A DNA stretch of 64,000 nucleotides from Campylobacter aviculae (lineage in GTDB: Bacteria; Campylobacterota; Campylobacteria; Campylobacterales; Campylobacteraceae), in the NCBI RefSeq assembly GCF_005406215.1, contig NZ_NXMA01000007.1:27914-91913 (forward strand), written 5' to 3'. Below are positions 1 to 9,189 of this stretch, one piece after another. How positions within the stretch are numbered: the stretch's first letter is position 1; each line of letters starts with the position of its first letter. The notes under the pieces are model-generated. The model was not told where the DNA came from, ran no database searches, and worked only from the letters and a program-made list of their open reading frames with translations. The position numbers were made by a program, and so were the translations under genes.

Positions 1-1
1 G

Positions 2-1846
2 GTTTGTGATGATATTGGAATTTATTATGACGCTATAAAACCTTCAAAACTAGAAAATCTTTTAAATACTTATGAGTTAAATCAAGAGGAATTAGATAGT
101 GCCAAAAAAGCTATAGATCTTATAAAAAAATACAAAATCAGTAAGTATAACAATAATTTAGACATTCCAGGTGATTATTTTTCAAAAGACGAGAATCGTA
201 TTTTAATCATCACTCAAACCGCAAACGATGCATCTTTACAATACGGCTTGGTGCAAAATTTTAATACCAATGAAATGGTAAAAGATGCCATAAAAGAAAA
301 TCTAAATGCTCAAATTTATATCAAAATTCATCCTGATGTATTAAGCGGAAAAAAACAAAGCGATTTGGATATCAATTTTTTACCTAAAGAATGCAAGATT
401 ATAAGTGAGAATTTTAATCCCATAGCCTTGCTAAAATATTTTAATAAAGTTTATACTAAAACCTCTGGAATGGGCTTTGAAGCTTTGCTTATGGGTTGTG
501 AGTGTGTTTGTTATGGTATCCCTTTTTATGCGGGTTGGGGCTTAACAAAGGATAAACAAAAATGTGCAAGAAGGTTTAAAAAAAGAAGTCTTGAAGAGGT
601 GTTTTATATCGCTTATATGTTGTATAGTCAGTATTTTAATCCTTATTTAAATCAAAAAAGTGATATTTTTGATACGATTAAAACCTTAGCAAAGTATAAA
701 AATATAGAATATAAAAATTCTGATAGGCTTTTCATGTTAGGCTTTACCCTTTGGAAAAGGCATTTTATAAAACCTTTCTTTAAGGCTAAAAACAATGAAA
801 TAATCTTTTTAAATTCATTGAAAACTTTGGATAAATACTCGTTAAAAAAAAGTGATAAATTTTTTATTTGGGGTAAGAGAGTCAATTTTGATAAACTTAA
901 AACCATTCTCATAAGAAAGGCACAAGATGAAAATTTAACCGATTTCATTCCAAAGATTTCTTTGGTAGAGGATGGTTTTATCCGTTCTATTTCTTTGGGT
1001 TCTGATTTGACACGCCCTTATTCTTTAATTATAGATGATAAAGGACTTTATATTGATCCAAATCAAGAGAGTCGTTTGGAAAACATTTTGCAAAATGAAG
1101 TTTTTGATGAGCAAATTTTATTGAGATCAAAAAATATAATCCAAATTCTAAAAGAGAATAAATTTTCAAAATACAATGGTATAAAACACCAAGATATTAA
1201 GATTAATGCTAAAAAAGGACAAAAAATCATTCTCATTCCTGCACAGGTTGAAGACGATGCTTCGATGATTTTAGGTGGCTTTGGCTTATCTACTTTGGAT
1301 TTAATTAAAGAAGTGAGATTAAAAAATCCAAATGCTTATATTGTTTTTAAACCACATCCTGATGTTTTAAGTGGAAATCGCATAGGTTTAAAGGATGAAA
1401 AAATTATTTTAAAATATTGTGATGAGGTTATAAAAAATTGCAGTATTGATAGTGCGATAAAAATTTGTGATGAGGTGCATACAATCACTTCTACTTCAGG
1501 ATTTGATGCACTTTTGAGATCTAAAAAAGTTTTTACATATGGTATGCCTTTTTATGCAGGGTGGGGCTTAACGCAAGATAAACAAAAATGCTTAAGAAGA
1601 ACAAGAAAATTAACTTTAGAAGAGCTCGTTGCCGGTGTTTTGATACAATATCCAAGATATATTCATCCAAGAACAAAAAACTTATGTGAAATTGAACTTT
1701 GTTTAGATATAATGCTAAAAATGCAAAAGGATTATTTTTCTAAGCGGTATAAAAAAATGGCGGTTGATTTTAGAATTTTAATACTTAGAAAAATAAGAAG
1801 AATTTATGAATTTGTAAGTAAAAAATGGAATTTGATAAAAAAATAA
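2..1846 (+). CDS. kpsC: Capsule beta-Kdo transferase KpsC, 5' end cut off by the window
   Basis: The reading frame is open from base 2, so the true start lies outside the window and about 614 residues are visible. KpsC is the cytoplasmic retaining beta-Kdo glycosyltransferase that extends the poly-Kdo linker on the lipid anchor of group 2-type capsules. The two-module architecture is plain: HPDVLSG occurs near nt 330 and again near nt 1353, and each copy is followed by a Thr/Ser-rich Gly-Phe-(E/D)-ALL segment and then by PFYAGWGLT (near nt 523 and 1549). Such tandem modules are typical of KpsC and fit two alternating linkages. An internal TTG at 248 could be mistaken for a start but lies inside the first module. 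The 3' end overlaps kpsS by 22 nt, so the two genes are co-transcribed. Identification is confident. Confidence 0.93.
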   Translation, partial: VCDDIGIYYDAIKPSKLENLLNTYELNQEELDSAKKAIDLIKKYKISKYNNNLDIPGDYFSKDENRILIITQTANDASLQYGLVQNFNTNEMVKDAIKENLNAQIYIKIHPDVLSGKKQSDLDINFLPKECKIISENFNPIALLKYFNKVYTKTSGMGFEALLMGCECVCYGIPFYAGWGLTKDKQKCARRFKKRSLEEVFYIAYMLYSQYFNPYLNQKSDIFDTIKTLAKYKNIEYKNSDRLFMLGFTLWKRHFIKPFFKAKNNEIIFLNSLKTLDKYSLKKSDKFFIWGKRVNFDKLKTILIRKAQDENLTDFIPKISLVEDGFIRSISLGSDLTRPYSLIIDDKGLYIDPNQESRLENILQNEVFDEQILLRSKNIIQILKENKFSKYNGIKHQDIKINAKKGQKIILIPAQVEDDASMILGGFGLSTLDLIKEVRLKNPNAYIVFKPHPDVLSGNRIGLKDEKIILKYCDEVIKNCSIDSAIKICDEVHTITSTSGFDALLRSKKVFTYGMPFYAGWGLTQDKQKCLRRTRKLTLEELVAGVLIQYPRYIHPRTKNLCEIELCLDIMLKMQKDYFSKRYKKMAVDFRILILRKIRRIYEFVSKKWNLIKK

Positions 1847-3027
1847 AAAAAGAATTTAGCGGAAAAAATGTCACTCTTTTACAAGGTCCTGTAGGTACTT
1901 TTTTTTATCGTTTGGCTAAAAAACTTATAAAATACAATGCTAAAGTTTCTAAGATTAACTTCAATGGCGGAGATTTTTTCTTTTACCCAACAGGAACTTC
2001 TTATACAGATAAGGAACAAAATCTCTCTCTTTTTTACGAGAATTTTTTTAAACAGCATCATACTCAAGTTATTCTTATGTATAATGATTGTCGTTTAGTT
2101 CATCAAAAAGCCATCGAGATTGCTAGAAAGTTTAATATTGATGTTTGGATTTTTGAAGAAGGATATTTAAGACCTTATTGTATCACTTTTGAAAAAAATG
2201 GAGTCAATGCAAATTCTTTATTGCCTCGCAGTAAAAATTTTTATCTTAATCAAAAAGTATGTATTAAAAAATCCATCAAAGAAATTTCTGGTGGATTTAA
2301 ATATATGGCCTTTTATGCTTTTTTATATTGGCTTTTTTCTTTTCTTTTGGCTCCTTTTTTTAACAACAAGATCCATCATCGTACTTTGTATCCTTTTGAA
2401 TTTTTATTTTGGTTTAGATCTTTATATAGAAAATGTCTTTATAAGATTACAGAAAAAAAATTAAATGATAAAATTTATAATCTTAAAAAGAAATATTTTT
2501 TAGCCATTTTGCAAGTTTATAACGATACGCAAGTTAAATATCATTATAAAAAAAGCATAGAGGATTTTATAGAAGAAATCATACTTTCTTTTGCTAATCA
2601 TGCCAGGGCTAAATCTTATCTTGTTTTTAAACATCATCCTATGGATAGGGGTTATAAAAATTATTCCAAATTCATTCAAGATCTTAGCGAAAAATATCGT
2701 GTCGAGGGTAGGGTTTTGTACGTACATGATTCATATTTGCCAAGACTTTTAAAAAATGCACTAGGTTGTATCACTATTAATTCTACTGTAGGTTTGAGTG
2801 CGATTTTAGAAGGTTGTCCAACTAAAGTTTGTGGAAAAGCTTTCTATGATTTTGAGGGTTTAACTTATCCAAAAAAGCTCCAGTTTTTTTGGAGAGAAGC
2901 TCATGCGTATAAGCCAAATACAATTTTGATTTCAAATTTTAAAAATTATCTCTTAAGAACCAATCAATTTAACGCTAATTTTTACAAAAATTCATTCTTG
3001 AAATATAACAGCAAGATTTTTGATTAA
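1825..3027 (+). CDS. kpsS: Capsule Kdo transferase KpsS
   Basis: This 400-residue protein is KpsS, which in characterised group 2 capsule systems adds the first beta-linked Kdo to the phosphatidylglycerol-type anchor before KpsC extends the linker. It is a single-module relative of KpsC. Visible landmarks are an N-terminal LLQGPVGTFF segment, an FEEGYLRPYC segment near residue 110, a hydrophobic stretch near residues 160-175 that may touch the membrane, VFKHHPMDRG near residue 270, and a C-terminal TINSTVGLSAILEGCP segment that corresponds to the S/T-G-F region of KpsC. The ATG lies inside the end of kpsC, so translational coupling is likely. The next gene follows after 51 nt with its own promoter-like sequence. 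Confidence 0.92.
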   Translation: MEFDKKIKKEFSGKNVTLLQGPVGTFFYRLAKKLIKYNAKVSKINFNGGDFFFYPTGTSYTDKEQNLSLFYENFFKQHHTQVILMYNDCRLVHQKAIEIARKFNIDVWIFEEGYLRPYCITFEKNGVNANSLLPRSKNFYLNQKVCIKKSIKEISGGFKYMAFYAFLYWLFSFLLAPFFNNKIHHRTLYPFEFLFWFRSLYRKCLYKITEKKLNDKIYNLKKKYFLAILQVYNDTQVKYHYKKSIEDFIEEIILSFANHARAKSYLVFKHHPMDRGYKNYSKFIQDLSEKYRVEGRVLYVHDSYLPRLLKNALGCITINSTVGLSAILEGCPTKVCGKAFYDFEGLTYPKKLQFFWREAHAYKPNTILISNFKNYLLRTNQFNANFYKNSFLKYNSKIFD

Positions 3028-3036
3028 CGTATTATT

Positions 3037-3044
3037 GTTATAAT
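3037..3044 (+). promoter_or_regulatory. Candidate -10 element before the hydrolase/P450 unit
   Basis: The octamer GTTATAAT matches the Campylobacter vegetative -10 pattern gnTAnaaT exactly and lies 35 nt upstream of the ATG at 3079. Campylobacter promoters lack a strong -35 box, so this is the most that sequence alone can offer. If real, the hydrolase-P450-membrane protein unit can be transcribed independently of the capsule genes. Confidence 0.4.
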
Positions 3045-3078
3045 TTTTGTAAAAATAAACCGAGAAATCAATTTTTCA

Positions 3079-4200
3079 ATGAATAGAGAAGTATTTTATA
3101 TAGCAGGGTATGATCCTAAAAGTTATAGATTTTATTATGATTTATTTAGAAAGAATTTAAAAAAATATTCTACTCGATTTGACATTGATGTAGATATAAG
3201 TAAAGTTAATAAAAACAATGCCTTTCCTTTTTTTAAGGTTGATACTCAAAATGTAAAAATAAAATATCATTTTTTAACTTGGAACGATATAGTCAAAAAA
3301 AATTGGTCGGAGAGTTATATAGACGCTTTAAAAGATTGTTATAGTTTTTTTAAAATTTATACTATTACGGGACTTTTTATTAAATTTGGAAAAGAGTCCA
3401 TCTATCAGCTTATCACAGGATATTATCCCTTTTTTTATGTGCTTTTTTCTTTAATCTTTTCTTTATCTGTTGGTGTTGAAGCTTTTTTTCTTACTCAAAA
3501 TTATATTCATTTTTCTTTTTCAATCATTTTAGGACTTTTGCTTTCTTTTTTAATTTTTCGTTTTTTATTTAAATTTGGTAGAAAATTAGCAGTATTTTGG
3601 ATAGCTAGAATTTGTGCTTTTTGTGCCACTTGGCAAGATAAAAAAAAAGGTTTAATGGAAGAGAGAATTAAACTTTTTGCCAATGAAGTTTTAAAGAATT
3701 TGCAACAAAACAAGGATAATGAAAATTATGAGCTGATTTTAATAGCACATAGTGTTGGAACAATAGTTTGTATCGAGGTTTTGGATTTTATTTTAAAACA
3801 GAATTTAGAAGACAATGTGTTAAACAAGCTAAAAATTCTTACTCTTGGAGAATGTATTCCATTGGTGAGTTATCAAAAAAAATCTCATGATTTTAGAGAA
3901 AAATTAGAATTTATTTCAAAATTTGATTTAAAATGGTATGATTATACTTCAATTATTGATGGAGCGTGTTTTCCTCAAGTAGATTTTTTTCGTACAAGCG
4001 GAGTAGATGCTAAATTTACTCCGCATTTTTTAAATTCTAAATTTCACACTCTGTATGAAAAAGATGAATATAGAAAAATTAAAAGAGACAAAAATAAAGC
4101 ACATTTTTTATACCTTTATAGTCCAAGCATTAAAGGTGGTTATGATTTTTTTAATTTTATTTTGTCATCTCAATTTTTAGAAGAAAAGGTAAAAATATGA
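3079..4200 (+). CDS. Membrane protein with an alpha/beta-hydrolase-like nucleophile motif
   Basis: This 373-residue protein is known in C. jejuni only as an uncharacterised membrane protein downstream of kpsS. Two long hydrophobic segments occupy roughly residues 110-165 and probably form a membrane hairpin. Around residue 220 the sequence LILIAHSVGT has the hydrophobic-strand/His-Ser-x-Gly pattern of an alpha/beta-hydrolase nucleophile elbow, with Ser225 as the candidate nucleophile. It departs from strict GxSxG (Ala in place of the first Gly), as some lipases do. The stop overlaps the P450 ATG by 4 nt, so the two are translationally coupled. A role in modifying a lipid or a capsule component is possible from context but unproven. 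The fold call is moderate and no substrate can be given. Confidence 0.7.
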   Translation: MNREVFYIAGYDPKSYRFYYDLFRKNLKKYSTRFDIDVDISKVNKNNAFPFFKVDTQNVKIKYHFLTWNDIVKKNWSESYIDALKDCYSFFKIYTITGLFIKFGKESIYQLITGYYPFFYVLFSLIFSLSVGVEAFFLTQNYIHFSFSIILGLLLSFLIFRFLFKFGRKLAVFWIARICAFCATWQDKKKGLMEERIKLFANEVLKNLQQNKDNENYELILIAHSVGTIVCIEVLDFILKQNLEDNVLNKLKILTLGECIPLVSYQKKSHDFREKLEFISKFDLKWYDYTSIIDGACFPQVDFFRTSGVDAKFTPHFLNSKFHTLYEKDEYRKIKRDKNKAHFLYLYSPSIKGGYDFFNFILSSQFLEEKVKI

Positions 4201-5573
4201 GTCAATGTCCCTTTTACCCAAAACCTTATAAAAACAAAGCCTCTACATTTTTAACTTTTTTACTTAAACGCAGATCTTGGCTTGATGGACTTTATGAACG
4301 TAGTTATAAAATGCAAACGGGTTATGTAAAAATGCCTAATTTTGATCTTTATGTTATCAATGATACCAAAGAAGTCAAAAGAATGATGGTTGATGAGGTT
4401 AGAGAATTTCCAAAAAGTGCTTTTTTGCATGAGCTTCTAAGCCCACTTTTGGGAGAGAGTATTTTTACTACCAATGGAGAAGTTTGGAAAAAACAACGTG
4501 AACTTCTAAGACCTAGTTTTGAAATGACGCGTATTAATAAGGTTTTCAATCTTATGAGTGAAGCTGTAGCGGATATGATGGATCGTTTTAATCAATACCC
4601 TAACCATTCTATTATCGAAGTGGATGAAGCGATGACCTTTGTAACGGCTGATGTTATTTTTCGCACCATTATGTCTTCTAAACTTGATGAGAAAAAAGGT
4701 AAAAGAATTCTTGATGCTTTTGTCATTTTTCAAGAACAAAGCGTGCATACAGCTATGCGTCGTATGTTTTATTTTCCAAAATGGCTTTCTTATATACTAG
4801 GAGATCGCAAACGTGCAAAAGCAGGGGATACGATAAGGCAGGTTTTAAGCGATATTATAAAACCTCGTTATGAGGCTGTTAGCTCGGGAGATTTGGGAAA
4901 ATTCGAGGATATTTTAAGTTCTTTGCTTTTGGTGATTGATTCAGAAACCAATAAGCGTTTTTCATTTGAAGAAATTTTAGATCAAGTTGCTATGCTTTTT
5001 TTGGCAGGTCATGAAACAACAGCTAGTTCTTTAACTTGGACGCTTTATTTGCTTAGTCTTTATCCTAAAGAACAAGAAAAGGCCTATGAAGAAATCATTC
5101 AAGTTTTAAAAAATGATAATATTGGAATTTTGCATTTAAGGCAATTTAAGTATCTAACCAATATTTTTAAAGAATCATTAAGACTTTATCCCCCTGTAGG
5201 ATTTTTTGCAAGGGAAGCAAATAAAGATACAAAAGTTAGAGATAAATTGATTAAAAAAGGATCAGGAGTTGTAATAGCACCTTGGCTAATACATCGTCAT
5301 GAAAGTTTTTGGGAAAATCCTAATGGTTTTGATCCTTCTCGCTTTGATAAAGAATATAAAAAAGACGCATATTTACCTTTTGGAGCAGGGGAAAGAATCT
5401 GTATAGGACAAGGTTTTGCAATGCAAGAGGCTATTTTGATTTTAGCAAATATTTTAAAAACCTATAAACTAGAACTTGAAGAAGGTTTTGTACCCGATGT
5501 GGTAGGGCGTTTAACAATAAGATCGGCTAATGGTATGAGAATAAAATTCAGTAAAAGGAATTTACAAGGATGA
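4197..5573 (+). CDS. Cytochrome P450
   Basis: This 458-residue soluble-type P450 monooxygenase is complete. The I-helix oxygen-activation motif AGHETT lies near residue 270, the ExxR motif (ESLR) near residue 325, and the heme loop FGAGERICIG near residues 395-404, with Cys402 as the axial thiolate. C. jejuni has a single P450 at the equivalent place (Cj1411c). Its physiological substrate is not established as far as I know; reports link its loss to cell-surface changes. It is locked by 4-nt overlaps to the hydrolase-like gene before it and the small membrane protein after it, so the three probably act together. No redox partner is encoded alongside. A flavodoxin gene exists at 22780 but no link is shown. 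Confidence 0.95.
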   Translation: MSQCPFYPKPYKNKASTFLTFLLKRRSWLDGLYERSYKMQTGYVKMPNFDLYVINDTKEVKRMMVDEVREFPKSAFLHELLSPLLGESIFTTNGEVWKKQRELLRPSFEMTRINKVFNLMSEAVADMMDRFNQYPNHSIIEVDEAMTFVTADVIFRTIMSSKLDEKKGKRILDAFVIFQEQSVHTAMRRMFYFPKWLSYILGDRKRAKAGDTIRQVLSDIIKPRYEAVSSGDLGKFEDILSSLLLVIDSETNKRFSFEEILDQVAMLFLAGHETTASSLTWTLYLLSLYPKEQEKAYEEIIQVLKNDNIGILHLRQFKYLTNIFKESLRLYPPVGFFAREANKDTKVRDKLIKKGSGVVIAPWLIHRHESFWENPNGFDPSRFDKEYKKDAYLPFGAGERICIGQGFAMQEAILILANILKTYKLELEEGFVPDVVGRLTIRSANGMRIKFSKRNLQG

Positions 5574-5977
5574 AAAATAGATTTAAAACTATTTTTATTC
5601 ACTTAAAACATAAACTCAATGGTAATATAAGAGAAAAATTGGCAGGGACTTTATTGCTTTGTGCTATTGTTCCTTTGGCAGTTTTGGGTTATATTTTTAT
5701 CGTAATTGTAGGAATTTTTTTTAATACCGCACGTGCTAGACAAGGTGTGAGAGCACTCGATCATTTTGTAAATGCAAGTTTGTTCAATGGTTATGCATGG
5801 GAGAGTGTGTCTTCTCATGCATGGAGAGAAAGAAATCATAAAAAATGGGCTAGAATAGTGATTAAAATCACGGATTTTTTTCAAAAAGATCATTGCAAAA
5901 GAGCCAATAAAAGGGAGCAGCCTGTTGTGGATTTTATACTTTCAAAGAACTTAGATAAACAAACAATAGGAAATTAA
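5570..5977 (+). CDS. Small membrane protein downstream of the P450
   Basis: This 135-residue basic protein has one strong hydrophobic segment at about residues 27-52, preceded by a Lys/Arg-rich N-terminus, and a hydrophilic tail with the distinctive stretch [18 protein letters not shown]. No catalytic motif is recognised. The ATG overlaps the P450 stop by 4 nt and the 3' end overlaps the convergent acpS by 4 nt. Conservation of the hydrolase-P450-this-gene order in C. jejuni (from memory) argues that it is a real partner, perhaps an anchor or adaptor, but that is inference. Confidence 0.75.
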   Translation: MKNRFKTIFIHLKHKLNGNIREKLAGTLLLCAIVPLAVLGYIFIVIVGIFFNTARARQGVRALDHFVNASLFNGYAWESVSSHAWRERNHKKWARIVIKITDFFQKDHCKRANKREQPVVDFILSKNLDKQTIGN

Positions 5978-6324
5978 ACTAAGGCGACTATAGCTATAGC
6001 AAAACCGTTATCGTGAGAAATACTAAGAGAGCTTTGGGTTATATTAAACTCATTTATGATTTTTTGAGAATACTTAAGCTTAGGAGCATTTCTTTCATCT
6101 TTAGAAATTTCTATATCTAAAAATCCACAAAGATCACAAATTCCAACTCCTAAAGCCTTGCTAGCAGCTTCCTTTGCTGCCCAAAGTCCTGCTAGATTCG
6201 CAGGATTTTTGATCAATAATTGTTCTTTAGAACTTAAAAATTTATTTAAAAAAGTTTCTCCATGTTTTTTATAAATTTTTTCTATTCTGCTAATAGCAAC
6301 AATATCACAACCTACACGCATCAA
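5974..6324 (-). CDS. acpS: Holo-[acyl-carrier-protein] synthase AcpS
   Basis: AcpS transfers the 4'-phosphopantetheine arm of CoA to the conserved serine of ACP, activating it for fatty acid synthesis. The protein is 116 residues, the usual size for the bacterial trimeric form. The N-terminal metal-binding [12 protein letters not shown] and the central [15 protein letters not shown] (catalytic Glu-Ala-x-x-Lys) are intact. The start overlaps the fliL stop by 4 nt, so the pair is coupled. A dedicated ACP sits at 47050-47280 in the flagellar locus and would also need this enzyme. Confidence 0.95.
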   Translation of the reverse strand: MMRVGCDIVAISRIEKIYKKHGETFLNKFLSSKEQLLIKNPANLAGLWAAKEAASKALGVGICDLCGFLDIEISKDERNAPKLKYSQKIINEFNITQSSLSISHDNGFAIAIVALV

Positions 6325-6857
6325 GAAACTACAAAATCTGTAAAATAAACATTTTTAATGAAGCCATCGGTTAAAATTTCATTTATTTTTCCTACTAATT
6401 CATCTTTTAAGCGTTCTTTTCCTTTTTGTGTGCTTACTTCCTCAAAAGTTTTTGCAGTTAAAGTTCTGATGATAATATCACGGATAACAGCTACTTTTTT
6501 ATCAAGTTCCGGTTTTAAAAGCTCACTATTTTGTTCGAGTTCTATAGTGCATTTTACATATCTTGAACCACTATCACTAAGTAAATTAAGCGTAAAAGGA
6601 TCAAGCGGATACATAGGACCTATATTAGCATAATCACTACCACGCTGGGCAGGAGCCGCGACTTTTGGTTTATTGGTTTTAGCTTCCTCTTTTGGAGCTT
6701 CTTTGACTTCACTTTCGTCACTTGAACTACTTGAAATCAGCCAAGCAATGACACCCATAATACTAAGAAGTAAAACAAAAAGCAAGACAACGATAATGAT
6801 TACAAGCGAACCGCCTTTTTTCTTTTTACCTTCTTCGTTTTCTAATTCTTCATCCAT
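6321..6857 (-). CDS. fliL: Flagellar basal-body protein FliL
   Basis: FliL is a single-pass inner-membrane protein that associates with the flagellar stator ring and supports motor torque. This 178-residue copy has the expected order: a short acidic cytoplasmic tail, a transmembrane helix at about residues 17-40, a low-complexity Ser/Glu/Lys/Pro linker to about residue 75, and a periplasmic stomatin-like domain beginning near [10 protein letters not shown]. It forms a two-gene unit with acpS and is divergent from the phosphohexomutase gene at 6971. I did not identify a sigma-28 or sigma-54 promoter in the 113-nt gap. Confidence 0.92.
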   Translation of the reverse strand: MDEELENEEGKKKKGGSLVIIIVVLLFVLLLSIMGVIAWLISSSSSDESEVKEAPKEEAKTNKPKVAAPAQRGSDYANIGPMYPLDPFTLNLLSDSGSRYVKCTIELEQNSELLKPELDKKVAVIRDIIIRTLTAKTFEEVSTQKGKERLKDELVGKINEILTDGFIKNVYFTDFVVS

Positions 6858-6970
6858 AAAAATTTCCTTATTTAATGAAATTGATGTAAAATTGTAGCAA
6901 ATTTTTCTTTATCTATGCCAAATTTATTTTAATACTAAAGAAATTTTTTAAATTATTTAAAGGATTTTAT

Positions 6971-8341
6971 ATGCTAGACGTGATTTTTAGAGAATATGAT
7001 ATACGTGGGCTTTATGGAAAAGAACTTCATGAAAAAAGTGTTAAAGCAATAGGTTTTTGTTTGGGTAAAACCATGCTTAAAAAAGGTTGTAAAAATGTAA
7101 GCGTGGGTTATGATGCCAGATACAGTGCTAAGGAACTTTTTGGATATTTACTAAGCGGACTGAACAAAACAGGAATCAAGGTTTATGATATAGGGCTTGT
7201 ACCAACTCCACTTGGATATTTTAGTCTTTATGAAGGATTAAAATTTGATGCAAATATTATGATCACAGGATCACATAATCCAAAAGATTATAATGGTTTT
7301 AAAATCACCATAGGTAAAGAGAGTTTTTTTGGAGCAGAATTAAAGGAATTTTCTAAAGAGGTTTATAAACATTTAGATGATGAGATTGAAGATAATTTTA
7401 ATGCACAAAAATATGATATTTTAAATCTTTATGTGGATTTTATGACTAAACAATTTAGCTTTTTAAAAGATTTTCATTATAAATTTGCTATTGATTGTAG
7501 CAATGGAGCAGCCGGAGTTGTGATAGAACCTTTAATTAAGGTGTTAAATTTAAAAGCTCATGTTATGTTTGCCAATCCAGATGGTCAATTTCCAAATCAC
7601 GCACCCGATCCAACAGAAGAGCAAAATTTAGAAGCTGTGAAAGATTTTTTAAAGCAAAATGAAGATTATGGACTTGCTTTTGCATTTGATGGCGATGCGG
7701 ATAGAATGGTGGCTTTAAGTAAAACTCATGTTTTTTGCGGAGATGAACTTTGTTATTTGTTTGCTAAAAATATTCCAAATCCAAGAATTTTAGGAGAAGT
7801 TAAATGCAGTAAAAATCTTTTTGATGAGGTTGCTAAATTTGGAACTATTTTTATGGGAAAAACAGGACATTCAAATATCAAAAAAATGATGAAAGAAAAA
7901 GATATTGATTTGGCTGCAGAAGTAAGCGGGCATATATTTTTCAAACATAGATATTTTGGATACGATGATGGAATTTATGCTTTTTTAAGAGCTTTAGAGC
8001 TTGTTCATAAAGGATTTGACTTAGAGGGTATGATTAAAGAGTTACCTAAGTTATATACTACTCCAGAAATTAAAATTCCAGTCAATGAAGAGGACAAATT
8101 TAAACTTGTAGATGAATTTAAAAAAGCGGTTGAAAGCGGTGCTTTAGAGGGTGTAAAAGGTCTTTGTGAGATTGATGGAGCTAGAATTGATTTTGGTTAT
8201 GGTTGGGCTTTGCTTCGAGCATCCAATACGAGCCCATACCTTATAACTCGTTTTGAAGCAAATTCTTTAGAAAAGGCAAATGAACTTAAAAATGGAGTTT
8301 TAGGCTTGTTTGAACAAATTAAATTAAAATTTAAGAATTGA
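6971..8341 (+). CDS. Phosphomannomutase/phosphoglucomutase (AlgC/ManB family)
   Basis: This is a 456-residue alpha-D-phosphohexomutase that interconverts hexose 1- and 6-phosphates for sugar-nucleotide synthesis. The phosphoserine loop is TGSHNP with Ser101 as the phosphoryl carrier. The Mg-binding loop DGDADR is at residues 240-245, the sugar-binding segment AAEVSGH lies near residue 317, and the phosphate-binding RASNTSP lies near the C-terminus. Length and motif order match bifunctional PMM/PGM enzymes, so substrate choice between mannose and glucose phosphates cannot be decided here. Products would feed capsule, LOS or glycan synthesis; the nearby kps genes make a capsule role reasonable. 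Confidence 0.9.
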   Translation: MLDVIFREYDIRGLYGKELHEKSVKAIGFCLGKTMLKKGCKNVSVGYDARYSAKELFGYLLSGLNKTGIKVYDIGLVPTPLGYFSLYEGLKFDANIMITGSHNPKDYNGFKITIGKESFFGAELKEFSKEVYKHLDDEIEDNFNAQKYDILNLYVDFMTKQFSFLKDFHYKFAIDCSNGAAGVVIEPLIKVLNLKAHVMFANPDGQFPNHAPDPTEEQNLEAVKDFLKQNEDYGLAFAFDGDADRMVALSKTHVFCGDELCYLFAKNIPNPRILGEVKCSKNLFDEVAKFGTIFMGKTGHSNIKKMMKEKDIDLAAEVSGHIFFKHRYFGYDDGIYAFLRALELVHKGFDLEGMIKELPKLYTTPEIKIPVNEEDKFKLVDEFKKAVESGALEGVKGLCEIDGARIDFGYGWALLRASNTSPYLITRFEANSLEKANELKNGVLGLFEQIKLKFKN

Positions 8342-8383
8342 TAAGATAGTATTGTCGTTTTAATTTTTAAGGAGTAGTCTTCA

Positions 8384-8758
8384 ATGAAAAAGATATGGGT
8401 TTTGATGGCATTATGTAGCGTGGTATTTGCAAGCGAGTGTGATAAAAAAATAGAACGTATTAATAAAGAAATTGAATTTGCTAAAATTCATAACGATGCC
8501 GCAAGAAAGTTAAGGTTAGAACTTGCTTTAAAGGAAGTGCAAAGTGATTGTAGCAAAGATCCTCTTTATTATGATAAAAAATTAGAAGCTAAAAAACTCA
8601 AAGAACAAGAAGTAGAAAAAATAGAAAAGGAACTTGATGCTTTGGATGAAAAGAAGGATTATATGAGTAAAGTTGAGTATAAAGCTAAGAAAAAGGCATT
8701 AAAAGAACAAAAAAATAAAATTAAAAAAGAAATTGAAGAATATATTGATAATCTTTAA
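8384..8758 (+). CDS. Periplasmic DUF1090-like protein
   Basis: This 124-residue protein starts with a typical signal peptide (MKKIWVLMALCSVVFA, likely cleaved before SECDKK) followed by a long, charged, probably coiled-coil helix. A Cys in CDKKIERI, a segment resembling the (A)xxHNDAxRxxxLExAL pattern of the YqjC/DUF1090 family, and a second Cys near residue 50 suggest a disulphide-linked helical hairpin. Function of the family is unknown. A strong palindromic terminator follows, so this gene ends the transcription unit that may begin at the mutase gene 42 nt upstream. Confidence 0.8.
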   Translation: MKKIWVLMALCSVVFASECDKKIERINKEIEFAKIHNDAARKLRLELALKEVQSDCSKDPLYYDKKLEAKKLKEQEVEKIEKELDALDEKKDYMSKVEYKAKKKALKEQKNKIKKEIEEYIDNL

Positions 8759-8793
8759 ATTTGATCTTGTCGCAATAATTTTATTTGAAACTT

Positions 8794-8825
8794 ATTCTCT
8801 ATGATTTTATAAAATCATAGAGAAT
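8794..8825. terminator. Bidirectional terminator, 32-nt perfect palindrome
   Basis: The sequence ATTCTCTATGATTTTA pairs perfectly with its inverted copy, a 16-bp arm with no unpaired spacer on paper. It lies between the convergent DUF1090 gene and rsfS. A/T runs on either side would give U-tracts, so it can serve both strands. Confidence 0.75.
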
Positions 8826-8832
8826 ATTTAAT

Positions 8833-9162
8833 TTAATCAACCTTATTTTTTTTCAAACTTTCTAATAATTCTTCTATATTGTAAATTCCCCTATGTTCAG
8901 GTGTTAAAAGATGGATTAAAATATCGCCCAAATCAATCACACTCCATTCTTCGCTGCTATCTATATTTAAGAATTCTTCACCTTTGGATTTGAGTTTGGT
9001 TTTTAACTCATCAATTAAAGATAAAGCGTGTTTTTCTCCTAAAGTTGCTGCTATAATAACGTATTTTACAAAATATTCTTGTTCGCTCATATCAAAAATT
9101 TTTATATCTTCAGCTTTTTTTTCATCTAAAATTTTAACAATTAAATCAATTCTTTCTTGCAT
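8833..9162 (-). CDS. rsfS: Ribosomal silencing factor RsfS
   Basis: RsfS binds ribosomal protein uL14 and blocks subunit joining when nutrients are short. The protein is 109 residues, the normal size for the single-domain family. It has the usual N-terminal helix, the KAEDIKIFDMSEQ segment and the conserved EWSVIDLGDILIHLLTPEHR core. It sits 27 nt behind nadD in the same direction, the nadD-rsfS pairing seen in many bacteria, so the two are probably one operon. Confidence 0.93.
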   Translation of the reverse strand: MQERIDLIVKILDEKKAEDIKIFDMSEQEYFVKYVIIAATLGEKHALSLIDELKTKLKSKGEEFLNIDSSEEWSVIDLGDILIHLLTPEHRGIYNIEELLESLKKNKVD

Positions 9163-9189
9163 TTTTTTCCTTTAATTTTTGAAATTGTA

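Noticed and set aside
248..1846. TTG at 248 as the start of kpsC
   Set aside because: The same frame is open to base 2, and the TTG lies inside the first glycosyltransferase module; the gene is simply cut by the window edge.
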